DNA of 33,777 nt from Rhizobium sp. Q54 (GCA_945861265.1 CAMAUC010000032.1:1-33777); one strand, 5' to 3'. Counted from the first letter of the stretch, positions 1 to 8,448 are shown. Numbers and translations: made by a program. The notes: generated by a model not told the origin, from the sequence alone.

Positions 1-981
1 CTTTTGAGACCTGTAGCGGTTAGCAAAACTTGCCAATAATCGTATTGCGCTGTTTTCAACAATATCTTTTTCAGAAGCACTTTGTCGGTGAATATGCATT
101 CTGACGCTGACCGATCCTATGGCCACGGCAGAAAACAGAAAATTCTTACTCGAAATGCTTCAATATTGTGCTCGTCAAGAATTAAAAAATCCCATTTGCT
201 TTGTCACAAAATGTCACATTCCCAATGAAGTCCTGACTGAATTGAGTCTATTAAAATCTCGCGGCCTCAATATCATTGTTTATATTAGCTACTCCGGTTT
301 ATGCGAAAACTTGGAGCGGGGGATTAATCGAACTCACGTTCGACAAAATTTCAGACGAATCGCGGACGTTGGAATTCCGCTCATACATTATTGGAGACCA
401 ATAATCGCAGAGAATGCGACGCTCGAAATTATGCGCGAAGTTCACGACTATGTGAGCCGGTACGCCGAGTGTTCAGTTGCCACCGGCCTTAAGTTACCGA
501 TCGACATCGCAGGTAATATAGCGGAGCCGCCTGAGTTTGTTCATAGTATATCTTCTACAAAAACTGACAGCGTTTGGCCGAAAGCAGCCCTTCAAAATAT
601 TGCAACGCTGTTTAGACAAAAGCCCGAATTTCCAGTTTTTTTTACAACAATTGCGCCTTATCATTCATTCTGCGAACTAATGATTTAGGAGGACATCTAT
701 ACTCCAGGAAATGCACTGACAACTATTGCCCCGTCAATCAACGCGACCTTTGTAAGCAGCGAACTAACCTGGCGCCAACCGCCGACGAGGTTGCAACGAC
801 ACTGAGAAAGATTGGAGTAAACTCAGACCAAATCACTATAACCTCGTATGTTCAAGGGTTTGAAATTGAGGTACATAATCCGCCACTCACGACCGCCCAA
901 TTAAGTTATCTCCGAAGTAAATTTCGATGCAGTATCAAAGCGAATAAGTACAGGGATGATAACTATTGGGCGTCTACATAA
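1..981 (+). pseudogene. Broken radical-SAM-like gene (C-terminal part)
   Basis: The longest intact piece (119-688) resembles the C-terminal half of the TIM-barrel of radical SAM enzymes related to spore photoproduct lyase: a strand ending in FVTKCHIP, then NIIVYISYSG, a GIPLIHYWRPII strand and a conserved ENAT. Homologous-looking reading continues upstream in the same frame (ICILTLTDPMATAEN, from about 92) but is interrupted by TGA at 89, TAG at 14 and TGA at 5. Downstream, the frame breaks near an eight-T run (636-643). One more T would join it to an open frame that runs to TAA at 979-981 and contains a cysteine-rich CTDNYCPVNQRDLC segment. The N-terminal CxxxCxxC cluster region would lie outside the window. 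Base composition is much more AT-rich than the rest of the window. I infer a decayed, probably acquired gene; family assignment is by pattern only. Confidence 0.6.
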
Positions 982-1053
982 CTCACTCTTTTGCAGCGAT
1001 CTCTCGGGTGGCCTGAATTGGCTGCCGAAATCATCACTAAGGATCCATCCCCC

Positions 1054-1191
1054 ATGCTCACCACAGCCAAATCCCTCGTCGATGCCGCCAACGCCGTTGT
1101 GCCGAAGATCTCCGGCAAGGAGGCCATCGACATGGTCGGCAAGCGCGACCCCGTGCTGATCGACATTCGCGACAGCGCTCAGTTGGAGTAG
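1054..1191 (+). pseudogene. Truncated rhodanese-domain protein (N-terminal fragment)
   Basis: The reading frame from ATG at 1054 gives 45 residues with the start of a rhodanese fold: a helix with SGKEAIDMV and the strand VLIDIRDSAQLE. In full-length family members this strand is followed by a GxxxGA-x-H/RG segment and the active-site cysteine loop. Here a TAG stop comes directly after QLE, so the catalytic cysteine is absent. A plausible ribosome binding site (AAGGA at 1039-1043) precedes the ATG, so the 5' end looks intact and the 3' part has been lost. The stop lies only 18 bases from the 3' end of the convergent TRIC gene, which places the rearrangement point near 1185-1205. An extended start at 991 is possible but gives unlikely residues. 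Confidence 0.6.
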
Positions 1192-1209
1192 GCGACGAGG
1201 CCGTGCCCC

Positions 1210-1875
1210 CTAGTCGCGCATCCTCTCCACTTCCTCCACCGTCCGGCCTTCCCTTGCCCGGTACACCGGCAGCGACCAGTGGAAGTGCAGCGCCAGCGCG
1301 CGGATGGAAAAGCACAGCGCGAAGCCCGCGCCGGTCGCCACCGCGTTCGACACGCCGAGCGCGACGAGAACGACATAAGCGCTCGCGCCGGCAAGCGCGG
1401 CGGTGACATAGATCTCCTTGCGCAGGATGAGCGGGCTCTCGCCGCCAAGAATGTCGCGGATGACGCCGCCGAAGGTCGCGGTCATCACGCCCATCGCCAC
1501 CGCGATGAAGCCGCCCGCGCCCGCCGCCAGCGCCTTGTCCGCGCCGACGACGCAGAACAGCGCGAGACCCGCGGCGTCCAGCCAGAGCAGCGCGCGATAA
1601 CGCGACTCCGGAATATGCGCGAGGAAGAAGGTCGCCGCTGAGACGACGATGCAGATGATGAGCGACACCGGCTCGACCACCCAGAACACCGGCAGCTGGC
1701 CGAGCATCAGGTCGCGCAGGCTGCCGCCGCCGATGCCGGTCGCCGCGCCCAGCATGATGAAGCCGAAAATATCCATCTGCTTGCGCGACGCCACCAGCGC
1801 GCCGGTCACCGCGAAAATCGCGATGCCGAACCAGTCCAGCGCCGTCAGCCAGGTCAGGGGCATTGAATCGGGCAT
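1210..1875 (-). CDS. TRIC/YadS-family (UPF0126) membrane protein
   Basis: A 221-residue polytopic inner-membrane protein with the duplicated three-helix plan of the trimeric intracellular cation channel (TRIC, formerly UPF0126/YadS) family. Two matching glycine-rich motifs are visible: ATGIGGGSLRDLMLG in the first half and TATFGGVIRDILGG in the second. The early stretch FAVTGALVASRK is also typical of the family. Bacterial relatives conduct monovalent cations; the physiological role is not settled. The start chosen is ATG at 1875 (MPDSMPLTW); ATG at 1863 is an equally reasonable alternative, and the longer open frame to 1974 runs through a palindromic repeat and is unlikely to be coding. It ends close to the truncated rhodanese gene on the other strand. 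Confidence 0.85.
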   Translation of the reverse strand: MPDSMPLTWLTALDWFGIAIFAVTGALVASRKQMDIFGFIMLGAATGIGGGSLRDLMLGQLPVFWVVEPVSLIICIVVSAATFFLAHIPESRYRALLWLDAAGLALFCVVGADKALAAGAGGFIAVAMGVMTATFGGVIRDILGGESPLILRKEIYVTAALAGASAYVVLVALGVSNAVATGAGFALCFSIRALALHFHWSLPVYRAREGRTVEEVERMRD

Positions 1876-1929
1876 AGGCCGTTTGTAGCGAGCCGATGGA
1901 CTGCGGGAAAGGTGCGGCTCGCTCACCAC

Positions 1930-2022
1930 CGTCATGCCCGGGCTTGACCCGGGCATCCACGTCTTACTTTCCAAACCCCGATACTAAGACGTGGATGGCC
2001 GGAACAAATCCGGCCATGACGG
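1930..2022. repeat. Palindromic intergenic repeat
   Basis: Two imperfect inverted arms, 1930-1966 and 1985-2022, both contain CATGAC/GTCATG ends, a GGATG/CATCC segment and GACGTGGAT/ATCCACGTC cores. Each arm also carries its own small hairpin (CCCGGGCttgaCCCGGG in the left arm, GCCGGAacaaaTCCGGC in the right). The arrangement is that of short dispersed palindromes common in rhizobial genomes; copy number elsewhere cannot be judged here. It could act as a transcript-end structure or a silent repeat. Confidence 0.6.
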
Positions 2023-2548
2023 CCTTGGAGGCACACTCACCGCGAATATTTTATTCCTACTCTCCCTTGACATCTATCCTATGATCTAATACCTAAATCC
2101 CTGCCCGCCCCACATGAGGGGACGCGAACCGGTTGCGCCGGCTCGTGGGGAGCGGGCCGGCGTCCGCGGGTTTGCTCTCAGCAGGGGCAAACGCTCGGGC
2201 GGTGCCGGGGCTCCACCCGGGGGCACTAGGACCCCCCGCCGGGAGCCGGCTGACGGTGCGTAGCCGTTGGCCTTGCCCGATGCTCGGACTGATCCCTCCT
2301 GAAAAGGGGATGGATCACTGGGTTCTTCGGGAAGGCCAATAGCCGCCGGAAGCGTGGCCCGGCTGCCGCGAAAGCGCCGGACGGCGCGCCGAGAGGCGCC
2401 ACATGTCCCTTCAACAAGGACATGTGCAGCTAAGGAACGCCGCGCCTTTCGGTGCGCCGTCCCCCTCTTCTTTTACGGAGAGGGAAATTCTCTCAAAGCT
2501 CGGGCGCTTATGCGTCGCGAGAACGAAGGCGCGCGGCCGGTGACGACG
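2023..2548. other. Gene-free block with a chain of stem-loops
   Basis: No convincing gene is present. The stretch is very GC-rich and contains consecutive inverted repeats: CGCCGGC/GCCGGCG (2136-2142 with 2156-2162), GTTTGC/GCAAAC (2170-2175 with 2187-2192), GGCCTTGCCCGA/TCGGGAAGGCC (2269-2280 with 2327-2337) enclosing TGATCC/GGATCA (2290-2295 with 2312-2317), and a 22-base imperfect pair (2379-2400 with 2441-2462) enclosing ACATGTCC/GGACATGT (2401-2408 with 2418-2425). Part of it (2340-2374) is matched on the opposite strand at 25280-25313. It may be a dispersed structured repeat or a structured RNA; neither is proven. Confidence 0.5.
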
Positions 2549-3601
2549 CTAACCCACATTCACCCGCTTGAATCTGTTCCACAGCGCGGTCCCTGCCCCC
2601 GACATCAGCACCTTCACATAGCGCTGCTTTTGATATTCGCCATTGACCGAAATGCGCGGCAGCGCGGTGAGATGCTCGGCATGCGCCGGAAACAAAACGC
2701 CGGGCCGCGTCGTCACCGCGGTCTTGAAGCCAAGCTCCCTGGCAATGCGGAATTCGCGCGGTCCGGCCGATGTCACGTCGCCGACCGGGTAAGCCAGATG
2801 CTCAGGGCGCTTGCCGATCGCCGCCTCGATCACCGAACGGCTCATGTCGATCTCGGCGCGCACCGTCGCCTCGCTCAAAACCTTGGTCAGCATCATGTGG
2901 TTGACGGTGTGCGCGCCGATCGTCACCAGCGGATCTTCCGCCAGCTGGCCGATCTCTTCCCAGTCCATGCAGAGGTCGCGGCACAGCTGCGGAATGTCGA
3001 CGTGATAGGTCGCGGCGAGGTCGCGCACCGTTTTGCGCACCTCCTCCTCGGTCTTCATGCTGCGCAGATATTGATAGATGCCGTCATACAGTTCGCGCTT
3101 CTCGCGCAAGGTACGCGCCTCGAAATACTCGTGCTCGCCGTTGACCAACATGCCGATGCGGCTGTTCTGCGCGATCACCGCTTCCAGCGCCAGCCACCAC
3201 AATTCGCCGAGCCGGTCGGGAAAGCTGGTCGGGATATACAGCGCATAAGGCAGTTCGTATTTCTTCAGCAGCGGATGCGCATATTGCGCCGTGTCCTTGT
3301 AGCCGTCGTCGAACGTAATGCAGACGAAACGGCGCTTGAAGTCGTTCTCGATGAAGCGCCGGTACATCTCGTCGAGCGTGATGACATCGAGGCGGCTGCG
3401 CTTGAGCCGTCGCAGCAGGCCTTCGAGAAACGACGGCGTCACTTCCAGCAGCCGGTTCGGCTGGAAAGCGCCTTTGCGCGCCGGGCGGACGTGATGCAGC
3501 ATCAGGATCGAGCCGACACCGCCGGTGAGCGGCCGCATCCAGTGATGCAGTCCGCTGAAATACAGCGTTTCCAGGCCCGTCCGGATGATGGTTTTCTTCA
3601 T
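2549..3601 (-). CDS. Polysaccharide deacetylase family protein (NodB domain)
   Basis: A 350-residue NodB-fold carbohydrate esterase 4-type protein. The metal-binding motif 1 is TFDDGY (about residues 96-101), motif 2 is HTVNH (231-235), and a YPVG strand motif lies near 271. Family members remove N- or O-acetyl groups from polysaccharides using a divalent metal held by the Asp and two His residues. The start is taken as ATG at 3601 (MKKTIIRTG); an upstream ATG at 3649 would add 16 residues unlike the family. No signal peptide is evident, so the substrate may be a cytoplasmic or lipid-linked intermediate. It is transcribed away from an acetyltransferase gene 159 bases off and begins the polysaccharide region, so modification of that polymer is the likely job. 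Confidence 0.85.
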   Translation of the reverse strand: MKKTIIRTGLETLYFSGLHHWMRPLTGGVGSILMLHHVRPARKGAFQPNRLLEVTPSFLEGLLRRLKRSRLDVITLDEMYRRFIENDFKRRFVCITFDDGYKDTAQYAHPLLKKYELPYALYIPTSFPDRLGELWWLALEAVIAQNSRIGMLVNGEHEYFEARTLREKRELYDGIYQYLRSMKTEEEVRKTVRDLAATYHVDIPQLCRDLCMDWEEIGQLAEDPLVTIGAHTVNHMMLTKVLSEATVRAEIDMSRSVIEAAIGKRPEHLAYPVGDVTSAGPREFRIARELGFKTAVTTRPGVLFPAHAEHLTALPRISVNGEYQKQRYVKVLMSGAGTALWNRFKRVNVG

Positions 3602-3760
3602 GTCAACCAAGTTTGCGGTCCACGGCGCGAGCATGGGCGGTTCGGCCAAGCCAAATCAATATTCCAACCCTTTATTGATAATTCTTTGCGAACCTGCAAC
3701 CGGCCGCGTTTTAAGCGCCGCCATGGCGCAATAAGCGCCGAATGCGAGCGGTAAAGGTCG

Positions 3761-4966
3761 ATGAACGTCGTCGCGCTACGATCACTTAACCACGATGCCG
3801 GGCTCGGGCCTGTGATCGATGGCAAAATCGCGCGCGTGGCGGTTTATGACGATTTCGCGACGGCCGAGCCGGCCTGGCGCGCGCTCGAACGATCCGCCCG
3901 GCTCGCGACGCCCTATCAAGGCTACGATTTCCTCCGCCTGTGGCACCGGCATATCGGCGCGGCGTCGGGCGTCACGCCCTGCATCGTCGTTGCCTACGAT
4001 GCCAAAGGCACGCCGTTGTTCCTGTGGCCGTTCGGCAGCCGTCACCTCGGCGGGCTGAAGGTCATCGAGTTTCTCGGCGGCAAGCACGCCAATTTCAACA
4101 TGGCGCTGTGGCGCCGCGACGTCGCCGCGCAGATCGGCGCCGATGACTTGCGCGGCGTGCTGGCACCGTTGGCCGCGCGGGCCGACATGGTCATGCTGGT
4201 CAACCAGCCTTTGACCTGGGCCGGCACGACCAATCCTTTCGCGCTTTTGCCGGAGCAGCGCTCCGCCAATTTCGGTTTCTCCGGCGCGCTGATCCCCGAT
4301 TTCGAAGCGCTGTTTCGCGCCCGCACCAATGCGGCCGCGCGCAAGAAGATGCGCAAGAAGGCGAATGCGCTGGCCGGTTACGGCGCCGTGCGCTTCGCGC
4401 GTGCCGAAGGCGCCATCGAAATTCGCCAGGTCCTCGATGCCTTCTTCAAGCAGAAGGCGGTGCGCATGCGTGCGCAAGGCCTGCCCGATGTTTTCGCCGC
4501 GCCCGGCGTGCGGCGCTTCATCGAGGCGGCGTCGATCGCCGGCATGCCGGACGGCACGCCTTTGATCGAGCTTTATGCGCTGTCGGTCGATGACATTATC
4601 GTCGCGACGATGGGCGGTATCGCCGGCGGCGGCCGCTTCTGCGCCATGTTCAATTCCATTCAGGCCGGACGCCATGCGGTTGAAAGTCCGGGCGAGCAGT
4701 TGCTGGTCAATGTCGTGCGGCAGTGCTGCGCGCGCGGCTTCGACACGTTCGATCTCGGTATTGGCGAAGCGCATTACAAAGGTCTGTTCTGCGATGACGC
4801 CGAACCATTGTTCGACAGCTACTGGCCGCTGAGCGCCTCCGGCCGGCGCGTCGCTTTCGTCTTCCGCCTCGCCGCGGCGGCCAAGCGTGCGGTCAAGCAG
4901 CATCGCACATTGTGGTCGCTGGTGCGGACAGCACGCCGCCTGCGCGCCTGGTGGTCGGGCGTCTGA
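3761..4966 (+). CDS. FemAB/GNAT-type acetyltransferase (BioF2-like, CelD/BcsL family)
   Basis: A 401-residue protein with the pattern of Acetyltransf_6 (GNAT/FemAB-like) proteins: an N-terminal region with TPYQGYDFLRLWHRHIG, a basic stretch AAARKKMRKKANAL around residue 195, and a C-terminal GNAT half with FDTFDLGIGEAHYKGLFC. Such proteins transfer acyl groups and are found in cellulose and exopolysaccharide clusters. The exact acceptor is not readable from the sequence. It stands between a polysaccharide deacetylase (divergent) and the co-polymerase gene (convergent, only 4 bases between the two stop codons). I infer acylation of the same polysaccharide or its precursor. Confidence 0.75.
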   Translation: MNVVALRSLNHDAGLGPVIDGKIARVAVYDDFATAEPAWRALERSARLATPYQGYDFLRLWHRHIGAASGVTPCIVVAYDAKGTPLFLWPFGSRHLGGLKVIEFLGGKHANFNMALWRRDVAAQIGADDLRGVLAPLAARADMVMLVNQPLTWAGTTNPFALLPEQRSANFGFSGALIPDFEALFRARTNAAARKKMRKKANALAGYGAVRFARAEGAIEIRQVLDAFFKQKAVRMRAQGLPDVFAAPGVRRFIEAASIAGMPDGTPLIELYALSVDDIIVATMGGIAGGGRFCAMFNSIQAGRHAVESPGEQLLVNVVRQCCARGFDTFDLGIGEAHYKGLFCDDAEPLFDSYWPLSASGRRVAFVFRLAAAAKRAVKQHRTLWSLVRTARRLRAWWSGV

Positions 4967-4970
4967 TCGT

Positions 4971-7139
4971 TCAGGCAGCGACGCTGTTCGTGGCGCCGGC
5001 GACCAGGGTCACATCGGCAAATCCGGCCATCATCAAACGTTCCTGCGCGGCGCGCGTCGCCGGATCGGCCGGGTTGGCGGCGACCAGCACGACGCGGCGG
5101 GTCAGAGGCGTGAAGCGTTCGACCGCGACATCGGCGGCGGAGCCGGCATCGATCACAACATGATTATAGCTTTGCGCCAAGGCCTCGATCACGGTCGCAA
5201 TCATCGGCGACAGCATCAAGGCGGCCGCGTCGGCGCCGACATTGCCGGTCGCGACGATATGCACGGCCGAGAATTGATCGCGCGTGATGATGTCGCCGAA
5301 CGACGCCGTGCCGCGCACCAGTTCGGCAATGCCGGGCGCATTCGGGTCGGTCGACACCACCGACAGATTGGGCGCGCCGAAAGCCAGATCAACCAGCACA
5401 ACACTGCCCTGCTGCGCCAGCGCGCGGGCCAAGGCGATGGCGGCGTAAGTGGTGCCAGCATTACGCGCGTTGCCGATGACGGCGACGCGACGGCCGGCCT
5501 CGCCCGACTGGCGCAAATTCTGCGCCATTTGCTCGATACTGCTGACCGGCAAAGGCATCAGCGGTGGCGTCACGACGGGCTGCATAACGGGAGCAAGGGG
5601 CGGCGACACCAGATGCGGCAAAACCTGCGCGCGGGGCGGCGGCACGAAAGCCGGTTGTGCGGCTGCGTAGTTTTCCGGCGCATAGCCGTAACCGTAAGGT
5701 GCCGGACCTTGCGGCGCGGCCAGCAAGGCGCCGGTGACGACGAAACCGGCCGACAGCGCGAATGCGGCAAAGGCCGCGATCAGCACGGTCGGCGTCTTCT
5801 TCGGATAGGCCGGCTTAGCGGCCGGCGTCGCCCGCGAAATGATCCGCGCTTCGGGCGGCGCTGCGTTGACGTTGTCGCGCGCCGACGCCTCGCTGTATTT
5901 GACCAGATAGGATTCCAGGATATCGCGCTGCGACTTGGCATCGCGTTCGAGCGAGCGCAATTGCACGTCCTGCTCGTTGCTCTGCGAGGCGAGTTTCTTG
6001 ACCTGATCGAGGCTCGCGGTCAGCGTCTGCAAACGGTCGCCTGCGACCTTCGCATCGTTGTCGAGCTGGCGCGCGAGACGTTCGCCTTCGGTGCGCTTGG
6101 CGCGCTCGATCTCGGCGATCTGCGCGCGCAGTTCCTTGATGCGCGGATGCTGGTCCATCAACGTCGTCGACTGCTCGGCCAGTTGCGAGCGCAGCGCGTT
6201 ACCCTGTTCAGTCAGGCGGCGCATCGATTCCGAATTGGCGATATCGGAGGAGTCGACCGGCTGACCGGACCGCACCAGTTCGCGCAATTGCCGCGCCCTC
6301 GCCTCGAGATCGGCCTTCTGCCCGCGCGCGGCGGCGATCTGCGAATTGATCTCGGTGAGCTGCTGATTCGGCAGCGAACTGTTGTTGGAGCCGACGAACA
6401 GGTTCGACTGCGAGCGATATGCCTCGACCTTGGCCTCGGCGCTGGCGACCTTGGCGCGCATCTTCTCGATCTCGGTCGCCAGCCAGGTGCTGGCGGCACG
6501 GGTCTGGTCGGTCTTGGCCGATTGCTGCAGGCCGAGATAGGACTCGGCGACGGAATTGGCGAGGCGCGCGGCGAGTTCGGGATTGGCCGACGCAAAGTCT
6601 ATGCCGATGACGCGCGACTTCTCGACCGCATAGACGTTGATGCGATCGTAATAGGCTTCCAGCGTCCGCTCTTCCGGCGACAGCGCGTTGACGTCGCGGG
6701 CCAGACCGAACAATCCGAGGATCGTGCGCAACGGCGTCATGCCGCCGATCGCCGGATCGAACTCCGGATTGGCATCGAGCTTTTCTTTTTTGATCACGGC
6801 GAGCGCGAGATCGCGCGACAGCACCAGTTGGATCTGGCTGGTCACCGCTTCGGGATCGAGATTGGCGCGATCGCTGGCGCCCTTGTCCGCTTCGGCGCGC
6901 ATAAACACGCTCTCGCGCGCTTCCAGAAGCAACCGGGATTCGGAACGGTAGCGTGGCGTGATCGCATTGACGACAATGAAGGCCAAAGCGGCGACGACCA
7001 ATGTGCATACGATGATGGTCTGTCTCTTGCGCCATAAAGCGCGGCCAAGACCGCGCAAATCCGGCTCGCCGGCTGGCTCCAGAACCGGCATCGCCGGAAC
7101 GGCCACGGGCGCAGCTTTGGCTTTTTTACGGATGAACAT
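4971..7139 (-). CDS. Wzz/GumC-type polysaccharide co-polymerase with degenerate tyrosine-kinase-like domain
   Basis: A 722-residue inner-membrane protein in the ExoP/GumC/Wzc class that controls chain length and export of surface polysaccharide. It has a cytoplasmic Pro-rich start, a first membrane helix (about 40-60), a long periplasmic coiled-coil region with LxxEIEKMRAKVASAEAKVEAYR, a GNVR-like stretch, a second helix (about 455-475), a Pro-rich linker and a C-terminal P-loop-like domain (about 545-722). In that domain the Walker A position reads GNARNAGTTYAAIALA without the lysine, the Walker A' strand VVLVDLAFGAP keeps one Asp but lacks the usual second acidic residue, Walker B is VVIDAG, and no C-terminal tyrosine cluster exists. 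Kinase activity is therefore doubtful. ATG at 7139 is chosen because GGAG lies seven bases upstream. Confidence 0.85.
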   Translation of the reverse strand: MFIRKKAKAAPVAVPAMPVLEPAGEPDLRGLGRALWRKRQTIIVCTLVVAALAFIVVNAITPRYRSESRLLLEARESVFMRAEADKGASDRANLDPEAVTSQIQLVLSRDLALAVIKKEKLDANPEFDPAIGGMTPLRTILGLFGLARDVNALSPEERTLEAYYDRINVYAVEKSRVIGIDFASANPELAARLANSVAESYLGLQQSAKTDQTRAASTWLATEIEKMRAKVASAEAKVEAYRSQSNLFVGSNNSSLPNQQLTEINSQIAAARGQKADLEARARQLRELVRSGQPVDSSDIANSESMRRLTEQGNALRSQLAEQSTTLMDQHPRIKELRAQIAEIERAKRTEGERLARQLDNDAKVAGDRLQTLTASLDQVKKLASQSNEQDVQLRSLERDAKSQRDILESYLVKYSEASARDNVNAAPPEARIISRATPAAKPAYPKKTPTVLIAAFAAFALSAGFVVTGALLAAPQGPAPYGYGYAPENYAAAQPAFVPPPRAQVLPHLVSPPLAPVMQPVVTPPLMPLPVSSIEQMAQNLRQSGEAGRRVAVIGNARNAGTTYAAIALARALAQQGSVVLVDLAFGAPNLSVVSTDPNAPGIAELVRGTASFGDIITRDQFSAVHIVATGNVGADAAALMLSPMIATVIEALAQSYNHVVIDAGSAADVAVERFTPLTRRVVLVAANPADPATRAAQERLMMAGFADVTLVAGATNSVAA

Positions 7140-7311
7140 CGCTACTCCAACGCACGACTCTGTCACTCGGATGCGATCTCACCCTATTATGGTTGCCACC
7201 GCGTTAATCGGCCTGCGTCACTTCGCCGTGGCAAGGATTTGTTAACCGCGGCGCCCGCTAATCGACTACGCTATTACCTGGGGCCAGCGAAAGGCTGCGG
7301 CGGCAATCTCC

Positions 7312-8448
7312 ATGACGCCCTTGAATATCTTGCACGTATTTCGCAGTCCGGTCGGCGGGCTGTTCCGCCACGTCATCGACCTTGCCCGCGAACAGGCGGC
7401 GCGCGGCCACCGCGTCGGCCTGATTGCCGACAGCCGGACCGGCGGCGACAGCGCCGAAGCGGTGTTTGAAGCGCTGAAACCGTCGCTTGCCCTGGGCTTT
7501 ACCCGCATTCCGATGTCTCGCCATGTCGGTCTGCGCGACATCCGCGCGGTTGCGCATGTCACGCGCCGCGCCGCTGAGACCAAAGCCGATATTCTGCACG
7601 GTCATGGCGCCAAAGGCGGCGCCTATGCTCGGCTTGCTTTTGGCCAAAGCCGTGCTGCGCGCGCCTATACGCCGCATGGCGGCAGCCTGCTGATCGGCTC
7701 CCACACTTTGGCGGGAAAATTCTATCTGGCAAGCGAACGGCTGCTGATGCGGCGAGGCGATCTGTTCCTGTTCGAAAGCGAATTTTCCGCCGAGGCTTTC
7801 CGTCGCAAAATCGGCGTGCCTGGCGGCCTGATCCGGGTCGCACGTAACGGCGTCTCGCGCCGCGAATTCGAAGCCGTCATCGCCCGGTCGGACGCGACGG
7901 ATCTCGTTTTTCTGGGCGAGTTGCGACACATCAAGGGCATCGACGTCCTCATTGATGCGATCGGCCAGTTGCGGCGCGACGGCCGCGCGGTGAGCGCCAC
8001 ATTGGTTGGGTCGGGCCCGGATCGCGATGCCCTTCAGGCTCGGGTCGCCGCGCTCGGCCTCAGCGATCTCATCCGTTTCAAGCCGGCCATGCCGGGCCCT
8101 GAGGCGCTTCGTCTGGGCCGCATCATGGTGGTTCCGTCGCGCGCCGAATCCCTGCCCTATGTTGTGCTTGAAGCCGCCGCGGGTTGCGTGCCGCTGATCG
8201 CTACCGCCGTCGGCGGCATTGGCGAAATTTACGGCCCGCAAGCGGCGGCATTGCTGCCGGCCGGTGACGCCGGAGCGCTGGCCGGCGCAATAGCGCGGAA
8301 GCTCGATGACCGCGTGGCGGCGGCCGAATCCGCGATCCGCCTGCACGAACGGGTCGCGGCCACCTTCTCGATCGAAACCATGGTCGACGGCGTCCTCGGC
8401 GCCTATCTCGGCGCGCTTGAAAACTTGCGGCAAAGCGGGCGTCGTTAA
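7312..8448 (+). CDS. Glycosyltransferase family 4 protein
   Basis: A 378-residue GT-B-fold glycosyltransferase. The N-terminal half begins with NILHVFRSPVGGLFRHVIDLA, the usual acceptor-side glycine-rich loop, and the C-terminal half has the donor-binding region: DLVFLGELRHIKGIDVLIDA, a LVGSGPDRDAL strand-loop, and the E-x7-E type motif PSRAESLPYVVLEAAAGC followed by VGGIGEI. Such enzymes add one sugar from a nucleotide-sugar donor to the growing lipid-linked repeat unit in the cytoplasm. It is divergent from the co-polymerase gene (172 bases between starts) and precedes the priming transferase gene, which supports a role in building the polysaccharide repeat. Sugar specificity is unknown. 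Confidence 0.88.
   Translation: MTPLNILHVFRSPVGGLFRHVIDLAREQAARGHRVGLIADSRTGGDSAEAVFEALKPSLALGFTRIPMSRHVGLRDIRAVAHVTRRAAETKADILHGHGAKGGAYARLAFGQSRAARAYTPHGGSLLIGSHTLAGKFYLASERLLMRRGDLFLFESEFSAEAFRRKIGVPGGLIRVARNGVSRREFEAVIARSDATDLVFLGELRHIKGIDVLIDAIGQLRRDGRAVSATLVGSGPDRDALQARVAALGLSDLIRFKPAMPGPEALRLGRIMVVPSRAESLPYVVLEAAAGCVPLIATAVGGIGEIYGPQAAALLPAGDAGALAGAIARKLDDRVAAAESAIRLHERVAATFSIETMVDGVLGAYLGALENLRQSGRR

Noticed and set aside
1876-1974. N-terminal extension of the TRIC-family gene
   Set aside because: It would be coded by the palindromic repeat at 1930-2022 and lacks similarity to the family.
2354-3754. 466-codon open frame on the plus strand
   Set aside because: Antisense to the deacetylase gene, whose catalytic motifs are intact.
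4887-7037. 716-codon open frame on the plus strand
   Set aside because: It lies antisense to the co-polymerase gene, is rich in Arg/Gly/His with no domain, and is the usual GC-rich antisense shadow.
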